Part shown: piece by piece, positions 1-7,141 of the stretch
Layout of the letters: every line of letters starts with the position of its first letter
Position numbering within the stretch: position 1 is the stretch's first letter
Assembly (NCBI RefSeq): GCF_004402215.1
Contig: NZ_SOEZ01000081.1
Span: 1-64,000 of the forward strand
From: Cryobacterium tagatosivorans
GTDB lineage: Bacteria > Actinomycetota > Actinomycetes > Actinomycetales > Microbacteriaceae
Length of the DNA stretch: 64,000 nucleotides
Direction of reading: 5' to 3'
Translations under genes and position numbers: made by a program
Notes under the pieces: generated by a model
The model's input: the letters and a program-made list of their open reading frames with translations, nothing else
Told to the model about the DNA's origin: nothing
Databases searched by the model: none

Positions 1-381
1 GGCGCGCCGCTGCGGGCGTCCGCCGCGTTCGACCGACGCGCCGTAGCCGACGAGCACGGCCTCCCGCTCCTGGACGGGCTCGGCCGGCGCCGTGACGCCG
101 GCGCCGTTCGTGGGCGCAGTCGGCGCGGCGGCCGGTTCGGCGCCCGCCACGTCGAACGACACGATCGGCTCGCCGACCTGCACGACGACGCCGGTGGGCT
201 GGTGCAGCGCGGACACGGTGCCGGCGAACGGCGACGGCAGCTCGACGACGGCCTTGGCCGTCTCGACGTCGGCGATGTGCTGGTTGAGGGTGACCGTGTC
301 GCCAGGGGCGATATGCCAGGCCACGATCTCCGACTCGGTGAGTCCTTCACCGAGGTCGGGGAGTTTGAAGATCTTGATCAT
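1..381 (-). CDS. Dihydrolipoamide acyltransferase (E2), N-terminal part
   Basis: This is the acyltransferase core subunit of a 2-oxoacid dehydrogenase complex. It carries the acyl group on a swinging lipoyl arm. Only the first 127 residues lie in the window; the gene runs on past position 1. Residues 1-76 form a lipoyl domain with the attachment lysine K43 in DVETAKA and the usual LPDLGEG start. An Ala/Pro-rich linker begins after it. The ATG at 381 lies 5 bases after the stop of the E1beta gene, so the order is E1alpha-E1beta-E2 in one operon. Whether the substrate is branched-chain keto acids or pyruvate cannot be read from this part. Confidence 0.93.
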   Translation of the reverse strand, partial: MIKIFKLPDLGEGLTESEIVAWHIAPGDTVTLNQHIADVETAKAVVELPSPFAGTVSALHQPTGVVVQVGEPIVSFDVAGAEPAAAPTAPTNGAGVTAPAEPVQEREAVLVGYGASVERGGRPQRRA

Positions 382-386
382 TGCGG

Positions 387-1424
387 TCAGCGTCCCATCA
401 CGCGGTCGACGCCGGCGAGCATGCGGTCGAGGTCTGGCAGGTGGTGGCTCTCGAGCTTCGCGGCCGGGTACGGGATGTCCCAGCCGGTGACGCGCACAGG
501 GGCGGCCTCGAGGTAGTTGAAGCAGCGCTCGGTGATGCTGGCGACGATCTCGCCGCCGATCCCGCCGGAGCGGACGGCCTCGTGCGTGATGACGAGCCGG
601 CCGGTCTTGCGAACGGATGCCTCGAGCGTCGCGTAGTCGACCGGCGCGAGCGAGCGGAGGTCGATGACCTCGACCGAGACGCCTTCGTCGGCGGCGGCGA
701 GGGCGGCATCCCGTGCGGTGGGCACGAGTGGGCCGTAGGTCACGAGCGTGACATCCGTGCCCGGGGTGATGATGACGGCCTTCTCCATCGACTCGCCGAG
801 CACCGGGGAGACCTCGCCCTTGACGTGGTAGCGGCGCTTGGGCTCGAAGTAGAGCACCGGGTCGTCGGAGGAGATGGCCTGGCGGAGCATACTGTAGGCA
901 TCCTGCGGGTTGGACACGGCGATCACGCGCAGCCCGGAGGTGTGGGTGAAGTAGGCCTCGGGCGACTCGGAGTGGTGCTCGGCGGCGCCGATGCCCCCGC
1001 CGAACGGCACCCTGATGGTGATCGGCATCTTCACCGCACCCTGGGTGCGGTAGTGCAGCTTGGCGACCTGGCTGACGATCTGGTCGAAGCCCGGGTAGAT
1101 GAAACCGTCGAACTGGATCTCGCAGACCGGGCGGTAGCCGCGGTAGGCGAGGCCGACCGCGGTGCCGATGATGGCGGATTCGGCCAGCGGCGTGTCGATG
1201 ACGCGGTTCGCGCCGAACTCGGCGAGCAGGCCGTCGGTGACCCGGAAGACACCGCCGAGCGCGCCGATGTCCTCACCGAGCAGCACGACCTTGGGGTCGT
1301 CCGCCATCGACTGGCGCAGTGCCGCCGTGATGGATTTGGCCAGCGTCAGGGTGGTCGGCGTCGTCAAGGTGGTCGGCGTCCTCACGGCGTTGGCGGTCAT
1401 CGGATTCAGCGTGGTGATGCTCAT
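387..1424 (-). CDS. 2-oxoacid dehydrogenase E1 component, beta subunit
   Basis: The E1beta subunit pairs with E1alpha in the thiamine-diphosphate-dependent decarboxylation of 2-oxoacids. The 345-residue protein has the normal family length, with a transketolase pyrimidine-binding domain (about 25-200) and a C-terminal transketolase domain (about 215-335). Conserved stretches include LLGEDIGALGG and AEHHSESPEAYF. The ATG at 1424 overlaps the E1alpha stop (ATGA), which favours it over longer readings. The first 25 residues are a Thr-rich tail (repeated TTLT) not expected in the family core. The neighbouring Lrp-type regulator suggests the branched-chain (bkd) complex, but pdh remains possible. 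Confidence 0.93.
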   Translation of the reverse strand: MSITTLNPMTANAVRTPTTLTTPTTLTLAKSITAALRQSMADDPKVVLLGEDIGALGGVFRVTDGLLAEFGANRVIDTPLAESAIIGTAVGLAYRGYRPVCEIQFDGFIYPGFDQIVSQVAKLHYRTQGAVKMPITIRVPFGGGIGAAEHHSESPEAYFTHTSGLRVIAVSNPQDAYSMLRQAISSDDPVLYFEPKRRYHVKGEVSPVLGESMEKAVIITPGTDVTLVTYGPLVPTARDAALAAADEGVSVEVIDLRSLAPVDYATLEASVRKTGRLVITHEAVRSGGIGGEIVASITERCFNYLEAAPVRVTGWDIPYPAAKLESHHLPDLDRMLAGVDRVMGR

Positions 1425-2518
1425 GAGCTGCTCCCGTCCGCGGCGTCGAAGCTCGCGAGGTAGTCGGCGTATTCGGCGCGCTGGCCGTCCAGGGTCGTGT
1501 GCGGCGTCGCGTAGACGTTGTCGAAGACCGTGAGGGGTGCCGGGTCGGGCATCCCGATGCAGCCGGCGCGGAGTTCCGCGGCGACGGCATCCGCCTTCGC
1601 CTGGGTCTTTGCCTCCAGTTCGGGCGTGAAGAGCCCCATGGAGTCCAGCAGGCGCTGCAGGCGCAGGATCGGGTCCTTCGCCCTCCACGCCTCCAGCTCG
1701 GCGACGTCACGGTACTTGGTGGGGTCGTCGGCGGTGGTGTGCGGCCCCATCCGGTAGGTGACGGCCTCGATGAACGTCGGCCCGCCGCCGTTCCGGGCCC
1801 GGTCCAGGCCGATGCGGGTCGCCGCCATGACCGCGAGCACGTCATTGCCGTCGACCCGGATGCTGGGGATGCCGAAGCCGGGCGCGCGGTCGGCGATGTT
1901 GCGGTGCGCCTGCAGTCCGACGGGCTCGGAGATGGCCCACTGGTTGTTCTGGCAGAAGAAGATGACCGGCACCTGGAAGCTGGCGGCGAAGACCATGGCC
2001 TCGTTGACGTCGCCCTCGCTCGTGGCGCCGTCGCCGAAGTAGGTGATCGCGACCGAGTCGGAGCCGTCGAACTTGGCGCCCATCGCCCAGCCGGTGGCGT
2101 GCAGCGTCTGCGCGCCGATAATGATGGCGGGGCTCGCCATCCCGATCTCGAACGGGTTCCAGCCAGACTGCGCGGAGCCGCGCCAGACGCGGAGGATGTC
2201 GGTGTAGTCGACCCCGCGGCAGTACGCGACGGCGTTCTCGCGGTAGCTGGAGAAGACGAAGTCGTCGCTGCGCAGCGAGCGGGCCGAGCCGATCTGCGCG
2301 GCTTCCTGCCCGAGGAGCGGCGGCCACAGGCCGAGCTCGCCCTGCCGCTGGAGCGCGGTGGCCTCGGTGTCGATGCGACGAACGACGATCATGTCTTCGT
2401 ACATCGCTGCCAATTGTTCGCCGGTCACGTCGGCGACCCACGGGTCGTAGTCGGCCAGGGCGGTCCGCACGCCGTCGGGAGTAAGAAGTTGCACGAATTC
2501 TGCGGGGAAATCAACCAA
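1421..2518 (-). CDS. 2-oxoacid dehydrogenase E1 component, alpha subunit
   Basis: The E1alpha subunit binds thiamine diphosphate and starts the decarboxylation of branched-chain 2-oxoacids or pyruvate. The protein has 365 residues. The thiamine-diphosphate motif is present as GDG at 162-164 and NN at 191-192. The start is a TTG at 2518: no ATG or GTG fits, the N-terminus matches the family, and AGGAG lies 7 bases upstream. It is the first gene of the operon and is transcribed from the promoter at 2555-2583. A TTG start on the first gene may keep translation low. Substrate specificity is inferred from context only. Confidence 0.93.
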   Translation of the reverse strand: MVDFPAEFVQLLTPDGVRTALADYDPWVADVTGEQLAAMYEDMIVVRRIDTEATALQRQGELGLWPPLLGQEAAQIGSARSLRSDDFVFSSYRENAVAYCRGVDYTDILRVWRGSAQSGWNPFEIGMASPAIIIGAQTLHATGWAMGAKFDGSDSVAITYFGDGATSEGDVNEAMVFAASFQVPVIFFCQNNQWAISEPVGLQAHRNIADRAPGFGIPSIRVDGNDVLAVMAATRIGLDRARNGGGPTFIEAVTYRMGPHTTADDPTKYRDVAELEAWRAKDPILRLQRLLDSMGLFTPELEAKTQAKADAVAAELRAGCIGMPDPAPLTVFDNVYATPHTTLDGQRAEYADYLASFDAADGSSS

Positions 2519-2554
2519 AGTACCGCTCCTAGCGTCCTTGCTAAAGTTGAAATG

Positions 2555-2583
2555 ATCCTAGGGTGATGCGACACAAAGCACAA
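2555..2583 (-). promoter_or_regulatory. Promoter of the E1alpha-E1beta-E2 operon
   Basis: On the minus strand there is TTGTGC (2578-2583), exactly 17 bases, then TAGGAT (2555-2560). This fits a housekeeping sigma factor and gives a 5' leader of roughly 30 bases ahead of the TTG start. The divergent Lrp-type gene begins 68 bases further on, so its product could act on both promoters. Confidence 0.6.
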
Positions 2584-2633
2584 CCGCGCTCGATTTTCTT
2601 GGGCATACTGCTCTATCCAGCGCGCGAGCCGCG

Positions 2634-2642
2634 TGCTAACGT
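2634..2642 (+). promoter_or_regulatory. Extended -10 of the Lrp-type gene, possibly leaderless
   Basis: TGC-TAACGT lies 9 bases before the ATG at 2651, and no Shine-Dalgarno sequence precedes that ATG. Transcription would begin at or next to the start codon. No convincing -35 box is visible. Confidence 0.4.
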
Positions 2643-2650
2643 CTTGCACT

Positions 2651-3133
2651 ATGCACAGCCTGGACAAAACCGACACTCAGCTGCTCGCCGCTCTCTGCGA
2701 AGATCCGAACAGCACCTTCGTTGCCCTCGCCCAGAAGCTGGGGCTTTCCCGCAATACCGTGCAGGCCCGGATGGCCCGGCTGGAGGAATCCAACGCCTTC
2801 CTCAGCTTCGACCGTCGGGTCAATCCGATGGTCCTCGGCTACCAGCTGACGGCGTTCATCACCGTGCACGTGCAGCAGAAGCGGCTGGCCCAGATCGTCG
2901 CCGAACTGGCCCTGATCCCGGAGATCGTCCAGGCCCACGGCATGAGCGGGCCCGCCGACCTCCTGGTGCGCGTGGTCTGCCGGGATGCCGACGACCTGTT
3001 CCGCATCGACGGCACGATCCTCGCCTGCGACGGCGTCGAGCGCACCGAAACCTCGCTCGCGATGGGCGAGCTGATCCCGTTTCGGATCACGCCGTTGCTG
3101 GAGAGCAACGGCACCTCGGGCGCAGGCGCCTGA
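2651..3133 (+). CDS. Lrp/AsnC family transcriptional regulator
   Basis: This is a feast/famine-type DNA-binding regulator of 160 residues. An N-terminal helix-turn-helix (about 22-46, including LSRNTVQARMARLEE) is followed by a ligand-sensing RAM domain (about 65-145) with the usual GPADLLVRV stretch. It stands divergent from the 2-oxoacid dehydrogenase operon, the arrangement known for BkdR-type activators of branched-chain keto acid breakdown. Control of that operon is therefore likely but inferred. The ATG at 2651 is preferred to a GTG at 2633 because the family start fits it and a leaderless -10 sits just before it. Confidence 0.88.
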   Translation: MHSLDKTDTQLLAALCEDPNSTFVALAQKLGLSRNTVQARMARLEESNAFLSFDRRVNPMVLGYQLTAFITVHVQQKRLAQIVAELALIPEIVQAHGMSGPADLLVRVVCRDADDLFRIDGTILACDGVERTETSLAMGELIPFRITPLLESNGTSGAGA

Positions 3134-3558
3134 GCCGCCGCCACTGGAGCGTGTCTCCGGTGGTGCGGGCAGGATGCGCGGGCAGGATGCGCGGGCCGTA
3201 CGCCGCTACGCGGGCGATGCGCCACCCGCGCAGCGGCGGATCGCGCGCGTAACTCAAATCACCGGGGCGTTAGCCTTTGGGAGACACGCCCCAGGAGCTT
3301 GCTGACGAAGCCGGGTCGGCCGCCCGCTCAGACCCCAGTGCACGACTGCGGCCCTCGGCCTCACCAGCCCGAACGGGATCTGGGCACTTGGACAGAACTC
3401 AGCGAGGTGCCCTCGAGCTTTCCCTGAACCCAACAGGGATTGAAGGCCGGAAGGATTAAGGGTTCGTGCCCGAAGACCGGACGAAACAGCGAGTACCCGC
3501 CACCGGTTCCGGTTTTCACGAGTGCCGGGCCCCTCAAGACGCCGTGTTCAGCAGTGTC
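3134..3558. other. 425-base gap without a convincing gene
   Basis: The gap lies between the Lrp-type gene and the 3' end of the SulP gene. It holds a tandem of GCGGGCAGGAT near 3166-3190 and the GC-rich hairpin at 3201-3238. A 60-codon open stretch (3277-3459) has only a weak TTG start, no ribosome site and no family resemblance, so it is not called. I see no tRNA or riboswitch here. Confidence 0.5.
3201..3238. repeat. GC-rich hairpin, copy 1 of 2
   Basis: The arms CGCCGCTACGCGGG and CCCGCGCAGCGGCG pair over 13 of 14 positions around a 10-base loop. The 30 bases 3209-3238 recur with one change at 23202-23231. It lies just downstream of the Lrp-type gene. Confidence 0.7.
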
Positions 3559-5229
3559 CTACGGCTTCCGCGGTGCCGGGAGCAGGGTACGGGCGTAGGC
3601 AATCGCGTCGGGGGTGGCGGCGAAGACCCGCCCCAGTTCGCGCAGGTGCGGCGCGACGCCGAGTCGCCTGAGCACCGCGCGATGGCGATCGGTCACGCCC
3701 GAGACGAGCACGACGATCCCCTTGGCCTCCAGGCGCGTGATCACGTCGTCGAGCATGAGGCCGCCGGTCGCGTCGAGCGTGGTGACCCGGCTCATCCGCA
3801 GGATCACGATGGAGACCGCGCTCACCTCGGTGAGTTCGAGCAGGAAGCGGTGCGCGGCGCCGAAGAACAGCGGTCCGTCGAACCGGTAGGCGACGATGTG
3901 CTCGGCCAGGAGCTCGCGTTCCTCGGCGCTGTGGTCGGCGGTGTCCAGGGGAACCTGCTCGACCCGGGCGCTGCGCGCGACCTCGCGGAGGGCGAGCAGG
4001 GCCGCCGAGGCGAGCCCCACCACGACCGCGGTGACGAGGTCGATGGCGACCGTGACCCCGAAGGTGACCGCGAGCACGACGGCATCGCCGCGGGTGGCGC
4101 GCATGATGGCGCGGATCGAGCCGAACTGCACCATCTGGATGGTCGTGGCCAGCAGCACACCGGCCAGGGCGGCCAGCGGCACGAAGCCGACGAGCGATCC
4201 CGCGACCAGCACGACCACGAGCAGCACCAGCGAGTGCGAGATGGCGGCCAGCCTCGACCGGGCGCCGCTGCGCACGTTGACGGCCGTCCGCGCGATCGCG
4301 GCCGTGGCGGGCACGCCGCCGAAGAACGGGACGACGAGGTTGGCGATGCCCTGGCCGAAGAGCTCGCGGTCGGGGTTGTGACGCTCCCCCACGCTCATTC
4401 CGTCGGCCACCGTCGCGCTGAGCAGGCTCTCCAGGGCGGCCAGGGCCGCGATGGCCAGGGCCGAGGGCAGGAGCGCGGCGAGCATGGCCGGGTCGAAGAA
4501 GCCGGTGGCCGGGGCGGGCAGCCCGCTCGGCAGCGCGCCGATGACGGGGAGATCGGACGAGCCCCAGGCGGCGATCATGGTCACGATCACCACGGCGAGC
4601 AGTGACAGCGGGAGCGAGGGTCGCCACCGGGCGCCGGCCAGGATGACCCCGGCCACTCCCAGGGTGATCAGCGGAGCGACCGGGTCCGGCGCCTGGGCGA
4701 AGCGGACGACCGCGTCCCAGGCGAGGGCCCAGACCTTCTCCTGGTCCCCCGGTTGCAGGCCCAGCATGTTGGGCACCTGCTGCAGCGCGATGACGACCGC
4801 GATGCCCGCGGTGAAGCCCTCCACCAGCGAGGCAGGCAGATAGCGCACATACCGGCCGATCCCACTGACGGCCAGGACGAGCAGGAGGACCCCGGCCATC
4901 ACCGTCACCTCGAGCACGCCCGACACCCCGAACTCGTGCACGACCGGCACGAGCACGACGGTCATCGCCCCGGTCGGGCCGGAGACCTGGATGTTGCTGC
5001 CGCCGAACACCGCGGCCAGGATGCCGGCGATGATCGCCGTGGTGAGGCCGGCTGTTGCCCCGAGCCCGGAGGCGACCCCGAAGGCCAGGGCGAGGGGCAG
5101 CGCGACGATGGCGACGGTCAGCCCGGCGAGCAGGTCCCGGCCGGGCGAGCGCCGCATCAGGGCGAAGTCGGCTCGCTGAGGCAGGAGCCCCCGCGCAAAG
5201 GCCAGTCCGTGCCGTGCCCTGGTCTTCAT
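3559..5229 (-). CDS. SulP family inorganic anion transporter with STAS domain
   Basis: This is an inner-membrane secondary transporter of the SulP/SLC26 group, whose members carry sulfate, bicarbonate or related anions. The 556-residue protein has a transmembrane core (about 30-410) with the family stretches AGLTVAIVALPLALAFG and SGPTGAMTV, and a C-terminal cytoplasmic STAS domain (about 435-550). The ATG at 5229 overlaps the stop of the upstream ArsR-type gene, so the two are co-transcribed and the regulator probably controls transport. The substrate cannot be read from the sequence. No carbonic anhydrase or sulfate-assimilation gene lies next to it to decide between bicarbonate and sulfate. 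Confidence 0.92.
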   Translation of the reverse strand: MKTRARHGLAFARGLLPQRADFALMRRSPGRDLLAGLTVAIVALPLALAFGVASGLGATAGLTTAIIAGILAAVFGGSNIQVSGPTGAMTVVLVPVVHEFGVSGVLEVTVMAGVLLLVLAVSGIGRYVRYLPASLVEGFTAGIAVVIALQQVPNMLGLQPGDQEKVWALAWDAVVRFAQAPDPVAPLITLGVAGVILAGARWRPSLPLSLLAVVIVTMIAAWGSSDLPVIGALPSGLPAPATGFFDPAMLAALLPSALAIAALAALESLLSATVADGMSVGERHNPDRELFGQGIANLVVPFFGGVPATAAIARTAVNVRSGARSRLAAISHSLVLLVVVLVAGSLVGFVPLAALAGVLLATTIQMVQFGSIRAIMRATRGDAVVLAVTFGVTVAIDLVTAVVVGLASAALLALREVARSARVEQVPLDTADHSAEERELLAEHIVAYRFDGPLFFGAAHRFLLELTEVSAVSIVILRMSRVTTLDATGGLMLDDVITRLEAKGIVVLVSGVTDRHRAVLRRLGVAPHLRELGRVFAATPDAIAYARTLLPAPRKP

Positions 5230-5570
5230 CGTGCGTCCTGTTCCATCGTGCGGAGCAGGGCGTGCGAGTCCTGCAGGTTGGCGACGAGCATCCGTTTGGC
5301 GACCTCGAGCAGGTCGATCATGCCCCGGTCGCGCAGCGCGTAGAAAATGGTGTTGCCCTCTCGGCGGGTGGTCACGACGCCGGCGCGGCGGAGCACGCCG
5401 AGTTGCTGCGACAGGCTCGAAAGCTCGGCACCGAGCGCATCGGCCAGGCTTCCCACGGAGCGTTCCCCGCCCACGAGCTGTTCGAGCACCTGGACTCGCA
5501 CGGGGTGGCCGAGGGCCTTGAAGAGTTCGGCCTTGAGCTGGGCGACGGGGAGTTCGGTGGAAAGCACCAT
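5226..5570 (-). CDS. ArsR family winged-helix repressor
   Basis: A 114-residue ArsR/SmtB-type repressor with a winged helix-turn-helix (about 36-85: SVGSLADALG, SSLSQQLGVLRRAG). Such proteins usually release DNA on binding metal or on thiol oxidation. This one has no cysteine at all, so the classic ELCVCDL metal site and any disulfide switch are absent. It is translationally coupled to the SulP transporter downstream. Its promoter overlaps the start codon, so auto-repression is likely but not shown. The signal is unknown. Confidence 0.88.
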   Translation of the reverse strand: MVLSTELPVAQLKAELFKALGHPVRVQVLEQLVGGERSVGSLADALGAELSSLSQQLGVLRRAGVVTTRREGNTIFYALRDRGMIDLLEVAKRMLVANLQDSHALLRTMEQDAR

Positions 5571-5573
5571 CTG

Positions 5574-5602
5574 ACTATATCGCTAAGTTGCATTTTCTTC
5601 AA
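5574..5602 (-). promoter_or_regulatory. Near-consensus, apparently leaderless promoter of arsR-sulP
   Basis: The minus strand reads TTGAAG (5597-5602), 17 bases, TATAGT (5574-5579), then CAG and the ATG of the ArsR-type gene at 5570. The expected transcription start falls on the start codon, and no ribosome site precedes it. The promoter is unusually AT-rich and strong-looking for this genome. Confidence 0.72.
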
Positions 5603-5654
5603 GTAGATTCGGCCGCCTCCGTGCCGCGAGGGGGCGGCGGCGAGGCCCGTCGGC

Positions 5655-5951
5655 CTACTTGACGGCGATGAGTTCGACGAGCCGGATGTCGGGATCCCGG
5701 GCCAGGAGGGCCGGGCCGTGCTCGGCGAGGGCGGCGGGGATGGCGCCGGCCAGGTGCGCCTGCCTGCCTTCCTCGGTCTCGAACGTGTCGAAGATGCCGA
5801 AGGTCTTCTCGTCGACCCGGAACGCGTACCAGGTGCGGGTGCCGGGCTCTGCGGCGACGATGTCTCGCCCGCCGCTGAGGAAGTCCCACACGTCTTGTTC
5901 TTTGCCGGGCCGGGCTTCCACCAGGGCCAGGACTCCTACCGTGAGCGCCAT
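5655..5951 (-). CDS. Antibiotic biosynthesis monooxygenase (ABM) domain protein
   Basis: A 98-residue single-domain ferredoxin-like fold protein of the ABM/YgiN group. Members include quinone monooxygenases and heme-degrading enzymes, but many are uncharacterised. It shows the family pattern of an N-terminal strand (VGVLALVEARPGKE), a middle GTRTWYAFRVDEKTFGIFD and a C-terminal VELIAV strand. The ATG at 5951 is chosen because GGAGGAGG precedes it and upstream residues do not fit the family. It is read alone. The substrate is unknown. Confidence 0.8.
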   Translation of the reverse strand: MALTVGVLALVEARPGKEQDVWDFLSGGRDIVAAEPGTRTWYAFRVDEKTFGIFDTFETEEGRQAHLAGAIPAALAEHGPALLARDPDIRLVELIAVK

Positions 5952-6077
5952 TGCCGCCTCCTCCGCGTGATCTGCCGCGAGTCTAGGAAGGGGCGGGGGG
6001 AAGCGCAAGGGAGCGCTCGCGTGCCCCACGGGCCACGAGCGCTCCCGACGCCATCAGCGGCGCAGTCAGCGGCGCAG

Positions 6078-6977
6078 TCAGCGGCGCAGGACGCCGTCAG
6101 CCACCAGCGCCCGGTAGTAGCCGAAGGTGTTGCCCAGCGCGTTCGGGTGGAAATTGCTCGGCGCCAGCAGGTTCGCCGGGTCGAACGCGATGTACGGCAC
6201 GGCGGACCCGATGCCGTGGCCGGCGAACTCCTGGGTCGCGTCGATGTAGCGGATCCGGTCGACGCCGGCCGGCTCCGGTGTGTACGTGACGGCCGCCTGG
6301 ATCGCGGCGTTCAGGGCCCCGGTGCCCTGGTTGACCAGGTCGCCCAGCGGTGACACCCCCGGCTGGAACAGCATCGGGTAGTTCAGCACGGCCACGCGGG
6401 CATCCGGCAGGGTCGCCGCGATGTAGCCGTAGGTCTGGGCCAGGCTGGTCGCGAAGGCCGGGCTGGACAGCGTGGCCAGGCTCGTCTGCACGGCCAGGCC
6501 GCAGGGCGCGCTCGCCGGGTCGGGGGCGCAGGCCTGCAGAATCGCGGTCGATCCGGCGTCGATGCCGCCCACCGTGATCGTAACCAGCTTCGCCCGGGCG
6601 CTGACCCCGGAGAGCTGGGCGGGAATATCGGAGATGCTCGCGCCCGAGCAGGCCTTGTTCGCGCTGAGGCGGTACGGGCTGAGCAGGGAGCTGATGACCG
6701 GGTAGCTCTGGTACCTGCTGCGCTGGCAGGTCGCGTCGGAGTACGGCGGGGCGCCCTGGCCGGACGTGAACGAGTCACCGAGGGCGACATAGCCGAGCGG
6801 CGCGGCGAGCGAGAGGGCGGCCTGGCCGGCACGCGCTCCCGCGGCGGCCGCGGAGGGCGACGCGGCGGGGGCGGCCGTGGCCGGGGTCGCGACTGCGCCG
6901 ACGACCAGGGCGGCGCTCAGGAGTGACAGGGCGCCGAGGCGCGACAGGGAACGCAGGCGATTCTGAGGATTTGTCAT
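6078..6977 (-). CDS. Secreted SGNH/GDSL-type lipase or esterase
   Basis: A 299-residue secreted hydrolase of the SGNH superfamily. Residues 1-36 are a signal peptide (basic start, hydrophobic core, likely cut after ATPATA-A). The catalytic serine is S69 in GDSFTSGQG and the histidine is H277 in FHPNALG. Block III reads VGGID (136-140): the usual oxyanion-hole asparagine of GGND is isoleucine here. The Asp normally three residues before the catalytic His is Ser. Four cysteines could form disulfides, as in extracellular actinobacterial esterases. Activity is probable but the altered block III makes it uncertain. It is read alone, after a terminator. Confidence 0.87.
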   Translation of the reverse strand: MTNPQNRLRSLSRLGALSLLSAALVVGAVATPATAAPAASPSAAAAGARAGQAALSLAAPLGYVALGDSFTSGQGAPPYSDATCQRSRYQSYPVISSLLSPYRLSANKACSGASISDIPAQLSGVSARAKLVTITVGGIDAGSTAILQACAPDPASAPCGLAVQTSLATLSSPAFATSLAQTYGYIAATLPDARVAVLNYPMLFQPGVSPLGDLVNQGTGALNAAIQAAVTYTPEPAGVDRIRYIDATQEFAGHGIGSAVPYIAFDPANLLAPSNFHPNALGNTFGYYRALVADGVLRR

Positions 6978-7061
6978 GCTGCAGGTTAGTGTCCGGCCGG
7001 CGGCGCGGACCAGGGCGGGCGCTGACCCCAGTTCGGGGGTGGCCACGGCCCGGCAGGCGAA

Positions 7062-7093
7062 AGGGCCCGCCCTGCCGAAGCAGGACGGGCCCT
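7062..7093 (-). terminator. Hairpin terminator after pnp
   Basis: A 14-base stem (AGGGCCCGTCCTGC on the minus strand, one G-U pair) closes on a UUCG tetraloop and is followed by a short TTTC. It lies 49 bases after the pnp stop and before the esterase gene. Confidence 0.75.
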
Positions 7094-7141
7094 CCGTCTC
7101 ACCGATCCACCTGGCGAGAGGTGATCGGGAGAACTACCAGA

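Noticed and set aside
3277-3459. Open frame of 60 codons in the gap before SulP
   Set aside because: Weak TTG start, no ribosome site, no family resemblance and composition unlike neighbouring genes.
3421-3460. CAACAGGGATTGAA resembling the end of a CRISPR repeat
   Set aside because: Occurs once, with no spaced copies and no cas genes.
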